Source: Lacticaseibacillus hulanensis (GTDB lineage: Bacteria > Bacillota > Bacilli > Lactobacillales > Lactobacillaceae). Taken from it: a DNA stretch of 64,000 nt. The notes under the pieces are model-generated. The model was not told where the DNA came from and did not search any database. It saw only the letters and a list, made by a program, of their open reading frames with translations. The stretch spans positions 19,657 to 83,656 of the forward strand of contig NZ_RRYD01000014.1 in assembly GCF_004010095.1 (NCBI RefSeq), read 5' to 3'. Both the position numbers and the translations under genes were made by a program. Every line of letters begins with the position of its first letter. The stretch's first letter is position 1. Shown here piece after piece: positions 45,339 to 52,958 of this stretch.

Positions 45339-46887
45339 ATTCATCGTCCGTGGCCACCGCACCCCATGCAAACAGCCGCCGCCAGCGAGCTACACTGGTT
45401 TCCGCGGTGAACGTGATGAGGAGCAGAATCGGCGGCAGACTCTGAATCAGGTAACGCGAGCGCCCACCTTCAAACATCAGTAAGTAGAGGAACGAGCCGA
45501 TGATGGCAACCCGCAGCACCTGAATAAACCGCCGCTGATCGTTCCAGGCAAACGCAATCAGGAGCAGGCCGATCACCCAGATGAGCTGGCTCACCCAACG
45601 GAAATCACCGAGGTTGGTCCCGTACAGGTAGACGAACTGCTGCAGGTGGTTCTTAATGCCCGGACCCGGCGTCGGCTTCGGGTTGACGTTCAGGAAATGG
45701 CCCTCCTTGTCCCAGGCGAAGGTCCCATCGGCGGTATCGTTGCGGTGCTTGAGGAACAGGAATCGGGCGTAACCAAGCGGCCCCATCTTCGCCAGACGCT
45801 GCTTGAGCTTCTTGATGGAATAGTCACTGCGCGCCTGCTTGGTTGGTAGCACAGCCATGGCCAGCGCGTCCTTGGCGTTGTAACCCCCCTCACCGGAAAC
45901 ACCCATGCTGATGAAGTGCACGACGGGAATTTCCCGACCGGGGGTGATTTGGATGTAGTCCTGCCGGCTGATGGCGGTGTCCAGGGCCTTGTAGCTACCC
46001 GCACCCACCACCGCGATGACGGCTAGGGTCACGCCGAGCTGCGTCCAGGCCACCCGGCGCCCGCGTTTAAATGCAAACAGGAATTCGACCGCGGCGATGG
46101 CCACGACCGGAACGATGGCGGACGGCTTGATGAAGTACGCCGCAACCGTAGCCCCCATCAGCGGTATCACCGCCAGCAACCGCCACTGCCAGCGTCCAGG
46201 GCCGCGGACTAGCACCACGTACCCCAGCAACATTAAGCTTACGAGCGGCAGAACCCACGCGTCCGTGTACGGTACGATGATAGTCGGGAACCAGGCCAGC
46301 CACACCGCGTGTACGTACATCGCGATGGTCACGTGCCGCCGCAAGATGACGGCAACCGTAAGCAGGTTAAACAGCGCACTCAGGTCGACCAGCACCAGCG
46401 TAATGTAGTCAAACGTCAGCCACGACGTCGAGTGGAGCAACTGAGCAAACCAGTGCATGGCCAGCACCACGGGCACGTTGTTAAAATTCTGGCTGAAGTA
46501 CCCACGCATGTTGCTGCTGGTCGTGTCCGTGAGCGCCTGGTGCAGCGCCCCCGCGTCCCACCCAATCGGCGGGTGAATGTAGTGAACGAACACAATCTGC
46601 CACAACACCACCAGTGCCAGCATGACGCTCGCGGTTTGCCGGCCGTGCTGCACAAATAGCCACCGGCACCTGGCTGCAAAGCTGGGGTACGCGTACAGGC
46701 CAATGGCGCAGGCCACAATAATGATGATTAGAACCGCCGTCACCATCGTCGTGCCGGCACCGGTCACGTAGTTGTCACCGACGATAAGGTTGGCCGACGT
46801 CAACGCAAAGATAGTGGTCAAGCCAAACAGGATGCCAAACACCCAGTTGATGACGTGCTGCCCAAAATGAAAAAATTTATCCGCCAA
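45337..46887 (-). CDS. Polytopic membrane protein of the exosortase G locus, GT-C glycosyltransferase-like
   Basis: 516 residues with about 11-12 hydrophobic segments. After the third segment comes a loop with PPIGWDAGALHQALTD. An acidic residue at this place is typical of the catalytic loop of GT-C (PMT/GT39-like) glycosyltransferases, which use lipid-linked sugars on the outer face. A second large loop lies at about 310-400. The TTG at 46887 is 7 bases from AGGAG. It is the last gene of the XrtG operon, 44 bases after the pterin-synthase-like gene. The GT-C assignment is from topology only. Confidence 0.65.
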   Translation of the reverse strand: MADKFFHFGQHVINWVFGILFGLTTIFALTSANLIVGDNYVTGAGTTMVTAVLIIIIVACAIGLYAYPSFAARCRWLFVQHGRQTASVMLALVVLWQIVFVHYIHPPIGWDAGALHQALTDTTSSNMRGYFSQNFNNVPVVLAMHWFAQLLHSTSWLTFDYITLVLVDLSALFNLLTVAVILRRHVTIAMYVHAVWLAWFPTIIVPYTDAWVLPLVSLMLLGYVVLVRGPGRWQWRLLAVIPLMGATVAAYFIKPSAIVPVVAIAAVEFLFAFKRGRRVAWTQLGVTLAVIAVVGAGSYKALDTAISRQDYIQITPGREIPVVHFISMGVSGEGGYNAKDALAMAVLPTKQARSDYSIKKLKQRLAKMGPLGYARFLFLKHRNDTADGTFAWDKEGHFLNVNPKPTPGPGIKNHLQQFVYLYGTNLGDFRWVSQLIWVIGLLLIAFAWNDQRRFIQVLRVAIIGSFLYLLMFEGGRSRYLIQSLPPILLLITFTAETSVARWRRLFAWGAVATDDE

Positions 46888-46931
46888 TGCGATTCTCCTC
46901 TATCTTCGCGTAAACCCCCGTTTCCCGGCTG

Positions 46932-47324
46932 CTATCTGTCCAGCTCAGGCAGGGTGCGGCCGGTCACGTCGATGCAGTAGGCCCGCGTCGGTGAGTCGCT
47001 GACCTCGATGCGGCATAGCACGGCCCCGTTTTCGCGCAGGATGCGATCAATCTTGTCGAACAGGTAGACCGTGACGTTTTCCACGGTTGGGTTAATGGTC
47101 GCAAACTCCGGCAGGTCATTAAGGTACTGGCCGGACAGCTCGTCGATTGCGTTGTGCAGTAACTTTTCGATGTTGAAAAACTCCACCATTGCGTCGACGG
47201 TGTGCAACTCACACACAATCTCCCAGGTGTGGTTGTGCCGCTCACCCGTGCCGGATTCCCAGCGCATGGCGTGGCTCGCGTTCACGTATGACTTCAATTT
47301 GTAAGTCCGCTGTTTTGGTGCCAT
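46932..47324 (-). CDS. 6-pyruvoyl-tetrahydropterin synthase-related protein (XrtG-associated)
   Basis: 130-residue protein of the QueD/PTPS fold. The three zinc-ligand histidines are visible (His18 in NASHAM, His30 and His32 in ERHNHTW), as is NPTVENVTVYLF. The catalytic cysteine that precedes the HGH-type motif in true PTPS/QueD enzymes is absent (GTGERHNH). The ATG overlaps the stop of the glycosyltransferase gene (TAATG). Haft's work on exosortase G loci in Gram-positives lists a PTPS-related protein among the neighbours. Its reaction is unknown. Confidence 0.78.
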   Translation of the reverse strand: MAPKQRTYKLKSYVNASHAMRWESGTGERHNHTWEIVCELHTVDAMVEFFNIEKLLHNAIDELSGQYLNDLPEFATINPTVENVTVYLFDKIDRILRENGAVLCRIEVSDSPTRAYCIDVTGRTLPELDR

Positions 47325-48679
47325 TACTTATCCTCCCGTTTCTCGTCCTTGGCGTGCAAGGAGTGCACATCGTGGCCAATCACCGTCCGCAACTGCTGCC
47401 ATTCCTGACTGAAACTGCGCAAGCTCCACGAGGCCTTGGTGGTCATCCCGTTGATAATCCCAATCAGCCGAATCCAGGAACAAATAAAATTATAGGCTGG
47501 CAGGGTGAACGCCACCCACCAGAGCTTGCTGTAAAAGTGTTGCTCGGCTGGATAGTTGCGCATCAAGATGCGGACGCTAATGTAGTTAACCATGGAAACA
47601 AATATATACATGAAATATATAAGCAAGTAAGACAACAGCATCATGCGCATGGGGTAGCCGAACCCAACCAGTACCAGGCTGGCGAACATCCAAATCATCT
47701 TCGGAAAGACGAAGGTGTGGTCAATCATCATGCGCCGCACCAAGAAGTTCTTGAAGAAGAAGTTGATGCCCGCGGTCAGCCGCATGTAGTGCCGCGCGAC
47801 CTCCATCTCTCCACGTTGCCACCGTTGCCGCTGAGTGTAGAGCTCCCCGAGGCCGGAAATGGGTTCGATGTAAAAGATGGCGTCAGTACAAATGACGACC
47901 TTTTTACCCAGCCGCGTGCGGATTTGGAAGGTCATGTCCGTGTCCTCGCCAATGGTGTCGGTGTTGTACAGGTACGTCTCCATCAGCACCTCGCGCCGAA
48001 ACGCCGAGAACGCACCCGACATCGTGAATAGCTGATCACGGTTGGACTCGATGGTCCGCCCCGACATGAAAGCCTGCGCGTACTCGTAGTATTCGTTTTT
48101 GGCCAGAAGCCGGTGCCACCAGTTGGCCACCCCGGAGACTAGTTTACGCTGGGGCAGGATGGCGCCGGTCATCGCGGCGATGTCCGGGTCATTTTCAAAG
48201 CGCAAGACCATGCTGCGAATCGCATTTTGCTCGAGGACGCCGTCGCTGTCAATGTTAATAATGTACGTGCCAATACTCTCGTAAATGGCGGTGTTGAGTG
48301 CCTTGGCCTTGCCCTTGTCCGTGTTCACGTAGCGCAAAAACAAGTCCGGGAACGCGTTTTGGGCGCGCGCAAACACGCTGAAGCTATCATCGGTGCTCTG
48401 GTTGTTAGCCAGGACAATCTGGATGGCGGATTTGGGATAACTTTGCTGATTCAACGACTCGATGCAGGCAAACAACGTGTCCGCGGAATTGTACACCGGG
48501 ACAATTACCGTCACCAGCGGCCACTTGGTTGGCTCCTTGAGCACGGGTTTGTGCATGTTACGGTAGAGCAGCGTGATGGTCGCGGTGATGGAAGGAATAA
48601 TTTCGACCACAATCGGGATCAAGGTCCAGGTAATCCAGAACCCCATCTGCTGCAGCGCCAGGTTTAACCAATAACTCAT
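47324..48679 (-). CDS. Exosortase G-associated family 2 glycosyltransferase
   Basis: Membrane-bound processive-type GT2 enzyme of 451 residues. An N-terminal helix is followed by the GT-A domain with VTVIVPVYNSADTL, the metal-binding INIDSDG, GEDTDMTF (catalytic acid region) and RQRWQRGE (QxxRW-like). Three to four helices close the protein, as in cellulose/hyaluronan synthase-like enzymes. The ATG overlaps the xrtG stop (ATGA). It may glycosylate the CTERM protein or build an associated glycan. Confidence 0.85.
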   Translation of the reverse strand: MSYWLNLALQQMGFWITWTLIPIVVEIIPSITATITLLYRNMHKPVLKEPTKWPLVTVIVPVYNSADTLFACIESLNQQSYPKSAIQIVLANNQSTDDSFSVFARAQNAFPDLFLRYVNTDKGKAKALNTAIYESIGTYIINIDSDGVLEQNAIRSMVLRFENDPDIAAMTGAILPQRKLVSGVANWWHRLLAKNEYYEYAQAFMSGRTIESNRDQLFTMSGAFSAFRREVLMETYLYNTDTIGEDTDMTFQIRTRLGKKVVICTDAIFYIEPISGLGELYTQRQRWQRGEMEVARHYMRLTAGINFFFKNFLVRRMMIDHTFVFPKMIWMFASLVLVGFGYPMRMMLLSYLLIYFMYIFVSMVNYISVRILMRNYPAEQHFYSKLWWVAFTLPAYNFICSWIRLIGIINGMTTKASWSLRSFSQEWQQLRTVIGHDVHSLHAKDEKREDK

Positions 48680-49275
48680 TCGTGCGCCTCCTTATCCCGA
48701 CTCAGGCTGCGGTATATTCCACGCGCGAGCTGCGAATAGGTAAAGACGTTGTAGTAGAGCACGATGACCAGCGCGTAAAACACGAGGCGGCCGATGATGG
48801 AGTGCGCCAGGAAGAACAGGCTGCCGCCGCCAAAATGCACGATGGTCACCACGGTCATGAGCCGGATGACGTTACTCAGGTAAATGTAGAACAGGCCGAA
48901 GACGGCGTAGAAAACCTTTTCCTTGCGCTGATACGTCGGGAAGAACGCAATTAACGCAATCAGGGCGCAGGTCTCGATGATGCCGGAGCACTCAAAATCG
49001 ATGGACATGGTCACGGGGTTCCCCACGTTAACGATGTACACCAGCCCCGTCTTTAAAATCACCAGACACCAGCCAGTGAGATGTCCCAGCCAGCTGACCC
49101 CGTGAATCACAGCGTGCGTGAAAAACCACACCCAGTACGGGTAGCTCAGCGCCATCAGGATAAAGAAGAGCCCAGCACTGCCCACAATGAAGTAGAAGGC
49201 AGCGAGCCGGGCCCGCTTGAGCACTGAGAGTACGTACAGCCACACGACTGTACCAATTAAAAGGAAAATGCTCAT
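48676..49275 (-). CDS. xrtG: Exosortase family protein XrtG
   Basis: Integral membrane transpeptidase/protease relative of 199 residues with about six helices. The exosortase catalytic triad is present: Cys96 in SIDFECSGIIE, Arg138 in LSNVIRLM and His158 in FLAHSIIG. Exosortases recognise C-terminal motif-helix-basic tails and process proteins in the membrane; XrtG is the Gram-positive branch. It begins 8 bases after the stop of the CTERM substrate gene, using GGAAAG inside that gene's end, so the two are co-translated. Confidence 0.88.
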   Translation of the reverse strand: MSIFLLIGTVVWLYVLSVLKRARLAAFYFIVGSAGLFFILMALSYPYWVWFFTHAVIHGVSWLGHLTGWCLVILKTGLVYIVNVGNPVTMSIDFECSGIIETCALIALIAFFPTYQRKEKVFYAVFGLFYIYLSNVIRLMTVVTIVHFGGGSLFFLAHSIIGRLVFYALVIVLYYNVFTYSQLARGIYRSLSRDKEAHE

Positions 49276-49282
49276 TGCTTAA

Positions 49283-50587
49283 TTACTTTCCGTGCACACG
49301 CACAGTAGTGCGCGTGCCCAAACCAATCTTCTTCACTTTCATGTAGCCAACACCGGCCAGTAACACGCCGATACCCGACAACACGACTGGCCCGGTCGAG
49401 CCACCCGCGGTTGTGACGGTATTGCCGCCAAGTGAATAGTTGAAGATGTTCAGGTCCTGACCCGCCATGTCGGACAGGCCCAGCTTTTTGAGGTCGATGG
49501 TGAATTCCATCTCCTCGTGCCACCCGGTGTATGCACCCGGGTTAGCTACCTTGGAGATGGCCGCGGTTCCGACCGTATTGGGGAAGGAACTGTTGTCCTT
49601 ACCCGCAGTCACCGCCACGTTCTCAGTTTCGCCCTCCGCTAGATTACCGTCGTCGTTAGCCTTGATGAAGTACGTCTGGCCGCCCACGGTAAAGTTGTAG
49701 GACTGTTGCGGCACGGTTTGGTAAGCACCGGTCCGCACGTAGACGTACGCGTACTGGCCGTCACTAGTCATCCCCATTTTGCCGCCGTTGTTAACGCTGG
49801 TCAGCGGAATGTTGGCCCAGTCGTTATACTGACCGTCGATGTTGATGTTCGCATCGTCATTGTTGTTGTTCTGGTGTCCTTGCGTCGTGTCGGCATCAGT
49901 CTTTTCGACCACCCCGTTAGCATCAACGGGTTCTGTGGTCGCAGCAGAGCCCGTTGTCATGCCGCTCGTGGCCACACCCGTGGTCACGGACGCCACTGGG
50001 GTCTGGGTGTTCCCAAAGCCAGTCCCGCTACCGTCCATCGTCACCGTGGAACCCACTGAGATGGGACTCAGCTTGGCGCTGGCGAGGTCGACAGAAAATT
50101 CGACCGTGCTGTAGTCCTGCTTGTAGGTACTACCATCCGCGGTGCTGCGGGTCACCTGCGCGGTACCCACCTGAGCAGAATGGTCGTTCAGAATCACAGG
50201 AACGGAGCCGGATTGAGTCGCGCTCTGACCCAGCTGGACCGCTAGCGTTTGCCCACCAACCATAAAGCTCCACAGTGCTTGCGGCACCGCGTTGTTGTTT
50301 TGACCGGTGTGTACCTGAGCATAAACGTAGAGGGTAGACGTCGTTGCGCGCAACTTGACCTGGGTCGTGTTGTCCGCCGGCGCACCATTCCACCAGTTTA
50401 AATTAGCACCGCTGACGCCGGACCAGTCACTGAAGTCACCGTCAATTGTGATGGGGGTCACCGCCGCGGCATTTTGCGTGCTACTGCTGAACGTCCCCGC
50501 ATGGACGGTAGCCGCGGTCGCACTGACGATTGCGCCGGCCATGCCGATGAGCACGGCCCCGGCTGTAAATAATCGATGTAATTTCAC
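49283..50587 (-). CDS. Firmicu-CTERM surface protein, predicted XrtG substrate
   Basis: 434 residues. Signal peptide (about 1-31, ending VHAGTF region), then two related beta-rich domains beginning ITIDGDFSDWSGV (about residue 46) and INIDGQYNDWANI (about 247). Both continue to a VGGQT segment. IDGxxxDW starts resemble CBM9/DOMON-type carbohydrate-binding modules. The C-terminus (about 395-434) is a short linker, one hydrophobic helix (GPVVLSGIGVLLAGVGYM) and a basic tail, the layout of a CTERM sorting signal. The GTG start is 8 bases from GGGGGAA. First gene of the operon. Confidence 0.82.
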   Translation of the reverse strand: MKLHRLFTAGAVLIGMAGAIVSATAATVHAGTFSSSTQNAAAVTPITIDGDFSDWSGVSGANLNWWNGAPADNTTQVKLRATTSTLYVYAQVHTGQNNNAVPQALWSFMVGGQTLAVQLGQSATQSGSVPVILNDHSAQVGTAQVTRSTADGSTYKQDYSTVEFSVDLASAKLSPISVGSTVTMDGSGTGFGNTQTPVASVTTGVATSGMTTGSAATTEPVDANGVVEKTDADTTQGHQNNNNDDANINIDGQYNDWANIPLTSVNNGGKMGMTSDGQYAYVYVRTGAYQTVPQQSYNFTVGGQTYFIKANDDGNLAEGETENVAVTAGKDNSSFPNTVGTAAISKVANPGAYTGWHEEMEFTIDLKKLGLSDMAGQDLNIFNYSLGGNTVTTAGGSTGPVVLSGIGVLLAGVGYMKVKKIGLGTRTTVRVHGK

Positions 50588-50903
50588 TTATGTAGTTCCC
50601 CCAAATTCCACTAAACGTGCCTGACACTCCCACAGCGTCGATTTGGTCGCCACAAACGGGCGACACTTCTGTAGTTTATATTATTGTTTTATTAATCATT
50701 GTGCAAGCATTTTGCATAAAATTTTCGTTATTTTTCTCTTAGTGGCCAAAGATGGCTAAAACGTGAGCCTTATCGGGCCGAACGCAACAATCATTACGGT
50801 TAATTCGATGAAACTAAAAGGTCATTTGAATTATTTTATGCAAAAAATATTGCAGTTTACATATCGTTTCATAAGTTTTTTGTGAACAGCTGCACGGAGC
50901 AAT
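50588..50903 (-). other. Gene-free AT-rich promoter region of the XrtG operon
   Basis: About 315 AT-rich bases with no gene. It must hold the promoter of the CTERM-xrtG operon, but several AT-rich hexamers compete and none is clearly better. Confidence 0.4.
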
Positions 50904-50940
50904 AAAAAAGCATCACGCCCCCACTGGGAGAACGTGACGC
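50904..50940 (-). terminator. Terminator of the HesB-like gene
   Basis: On the minus strand GCGTCACG pairs with CGTGATGC, with an inner CTCCCAGTGGGGG, and six T follow. Confidence 0.8.
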
Positions 50941-50983
50941 CCTAATTTACCTAATTAACGTGACTATTACCGGTGCAGTCTTG

Positions 50984-51370
50984 CTAGCAGCTCGCCGGAC
51001 CGTCCACCGTCGCCTTGGCCGCAACTTGATCAACCACACGCAGTTCAACGGCGCCATCAACTAGACCGGAATCATTGGCAAGCGCCAGAACACCACCAAA
51101 ACCAACCTTGAGTACCGGGTTGTCGTCAAAGTATTCTGCAGAATAATCCTTAACGTAAACCGGGCCGAGGGTGCTATCAATCGTCGTGTTGAAGTCAGAC
51201 GTGATGTTTTCCTTTGGGGTGAGAATCAGGTTGAAGCTAAGGTTCAAGCTGCAAACACCAACCGCACTGAATGGGCCCACACCGTCATCGTAATCCAGTA
51301 CCATCTGGTAGCCACTACCAGCCGTCTGAATCTTTGCCGCTGCTTCTGGGGTAATCCGTAACTGTGCCAT
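50984..51370 (-). CDS. Iron-sulfur cluster biosynthesis (HesB/YqkB-like) family protein
   Basis: 128 residues of the FeS_biosyn/HesB-like fold seen in B. subtilis YqkB. It has LRITPEAAAKIQ at the start, a central LDYDDGVGPFSAVGVC and a C-terminal Cys (GPASC). Unlike true A-type scaffolds it lacks the CGC pair near the end, so a scaffold role is doubtful; lactobacillar relatives are uncharacterised. AGGAGG precedes the ATG by 9 bases. Monocistronic. Confidence 0.72.
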   Translation of the reverse strand: MAQLRITPEAAAKIQTAGSGYQMVLDYDDGVGPFSAVGVCSLNLSFNLILTPKENITSDFNTTIDSTLGPVYVKDYSAEYFDDNPVLKVGFGGVLALANDSGLVDGAVELRVVDQVAAKATVDGPASC

Positions 51371-51579
51371 AAAGTCGTCCTCCTTCTAGTTGCGCTATAC
51401 GCAATTTGCATAACTCCCCAAGTTGGGGAAGTTCTCTCTGTAACATTCATTCATTCACTTACTAAAGTATAGCATGGCTGTCAACCTTTTGCACGCGCCA
51501 CCCCACATCTTTTTCCGCGACATGGAGAATATCTGCTAATATAGAAGCAACGATATTTTTCTTTTAGCGGAGGCCAAAC

Positions 51580-51903
51580 ATGAACGTCTTTACCGCACTG
51601 CAATTTTTGCAAATCAATCACGAGCCCTTGAACCACACCAACGTTATCATCACTGACCCCGAGGGTAAGCCCGACGCCATCATGAGCGAGCTGCTTGCCG
51701 ACGTCCTGAACAAAATTGCCATTTTTGGTGACCTGAATGCGGCGGGCAGCCCGGAAGGCATCATCGATCAGCTGCGCATGTTTACCCCCCTGCGCGACGA
51801 TGTCCTGGATGAATACACGAAAATCCTCACCCAAGACATTGCCGGCATTAATTTTGCGGCGAGGAAAGAAGTAGTCGAGCTCATCTACAAGCCCCTTGTA
51901 TAA
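51580..51903 (+). CDS. Hypothetical protein
   Basis: Not recognised. 107 residues, soluble, predicted mostly helical, acidic. No signal peptide, cysteine or known motif. GGAGG 7 bases before the ATG, C/G-rich third codon positions and a dedicated terminator support a real gene. It lies alone between a HesB-like gene on the other strand and a membrane protein gene. Confidence 0.6.
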   Translation: MNVFTALQFLQINHEPLNHTNVIITDPEGKPDAIMSELLADVLNKIAIFGDLNAAGSPEGIIDQLRMFTPLRDDVLDEYTKILTQDIAGINFAARKEVVELIYKPLV

Positions 51904-51939
51904 TTCCGGTGCTTGGCCAGTAGCTATACCCAAAGACCT

Positions 51940-51992
51940 AATTCCACCCGGAAGCAGCTAATCACACTAGCCGTTTCTGGGTGGAATTTATT
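51940..51992 (+). terminator. Terminator of the hypothetical protein gene
   Basis: AATTCCACCC pairs with GGGTGGAATT, extended by GGAA/TTCT, then a T-rich run. Confidence 0.8.
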
Positions 51993-51998
51993 TTTTCT

Positions 51999-52017
51999 GA
52001 AAAGTTTTACTTACGAA
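51999..52017 (+). promoter_or_regulatory. Operator-like element upstream of the DUF2798 gene
   Basis: GAAAAGTTTTACTTACGAA. The sub-words GAAAAGTTTTA and ACTTACGAA recur at 52781-52797 before the exporter gene, and TTTTACTTAC recurs at 55333-55342 upstream of srtA. Confidence 0.4.
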
Positions 52018-52130
52018 GAATGAAAATATCTGCTAGGGTTAATAACTGTTGTGGATTTTACAGGCGTTCCGCGGATTGGCTGTGGAATGAAAACTGTTCA
52101 AAATCAAACCCACACTATAAGGAGTCTATT

Positions 52131-52622
52131 TTGCCTAAGAATTTTAAACAAGAAGTTATTTTCACGCTCATCATGGCTGGCCTCATGGTTCTCGTCATGG
52201 CTGGTTACAACGTCGCTTTGAGTGACGGCTTCACTTCCGGTTACATTGTGGAGGTACTCATGGGCTACCCAGTGGCGCTCATCGTTGCGATTATCCTGGA
52301 CCTGCTGGTTGTCGGCCCTACCGCCAAGAAGATTTTCTTCAACCACATCTTCAAGCCTGAAATGGAAGCAAAGCCCGCAATCATCGGTGTCTGCATTTCC
52401 GTACTGATGGTTCTCGGGATGGTAACCCTGATGTCCGCATTCGGCATCATCGTCACCCACAACTTCAGCGGCAACCTGCTGCTGACGTACCTGCACACAT
52501 GGGGCTTTAACATTTTGATGGCCCTGCCACTGCAGTTAATCGTGGTTGGCCCAATCGCCCGCGGTGTTCTTGGTGCCGTCCAGCGCCACGACGAAGCGGC
52601 AGTTGTCCCTGACGCCGACTAA
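52131..52622 (+). CDS. DUF2798 family membrane protein
   Basis: 163 residues forming four hydrophobic helices in two similar halves, each with a helix ending in VVGP (LDLLVVGPTAKKIF and LQLIVVGPIARGVL), the pattern of DUF2798 proteins. Function unknown. The TTG start at 52131 is 6 bases from AAGGAG; upstream in-frame codons run through the terminator and are excluded. It shares an operator-like sequence with the downstream exporter gene, so the two may be co-regulated, for example in a membrane-stress or drug response. Confidence 0.72.
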   Translation: MPKNFKQEVIFTLIMAGLMVLVMAGYNVALSDGFTSGYIVEVLMGYPVALIVAIILDLLVVGPTAKKIFFNHIFKPEMEAKPAIIGVCISVLMVLGMVTLMSAFGIIVTHNFSGNLLLTYLHTWGFNILMALPLQLIVVGPIARGVLGAVQRHDEAAVVPDAD

Positions 52623-52627
52623 ATTAA

Positions 52628-52677
52628 ATTCCCGACACGCTGGTGGCTGATTGCCACCACTGTGTCGGGATTTTTTT
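52628..52677 (+). terminator. Terminator of the DUF2798 gene
   Basis: TCCCGACAC/GTGTCGGGA with inner TGGTGGC/GCCACCA, followed by seven T. Confidence 0.9.
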
Positions 52678-52780
52678 GTTTTAACCGGCCTAGTATTTCT
52701 GTAACCTATCATTGATGTAAACATTGGTTGCAAAGCTTTGCCCGCTTTTAGGCTGTGCAAACATGAAATTTACATTTTTC

Positions 52781-52797
52781 ACTTACGAAAAGTTTTA
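52781..52797 (+). promoter_or_regulatory. Operator-like element upstream of the exporter gene
   Basis: ACTTACGAAAAGTTTTA overlaps the -35 region of a promoter whose -10 is TATAAC (about 52808-52813). Same words as at 51999-52017. Confidence 0.4.
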
Positions 52798-52813
52798 TTT
52801 TCTGATAGTATAA

Positions 52814-52958
52814 CCAACGGCCCAGTGCGCACATTGTGTGCACGGCCCGCGGCGACGCGTTCATTCCTTGAACAACCTGCATCCCCAACTGGATGATGGT
52901 TTTGACATTCACTTGGGGATGGTGCGTCTGGCCGCACATTAGGAGGATTAAATTTATA
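52814..52958 (+). promoter_or_regulatory. Structured 5' leader of the exporter gene
   Basis: A leader of about 145 bases with CATCCCCAA/TTGGGGATG (about 52881-52923) and GTGCG/CGCAC immediately before the ribosome binding site. It could regulate translation; no known riboswitch was recognised. Confidence 0.35.
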
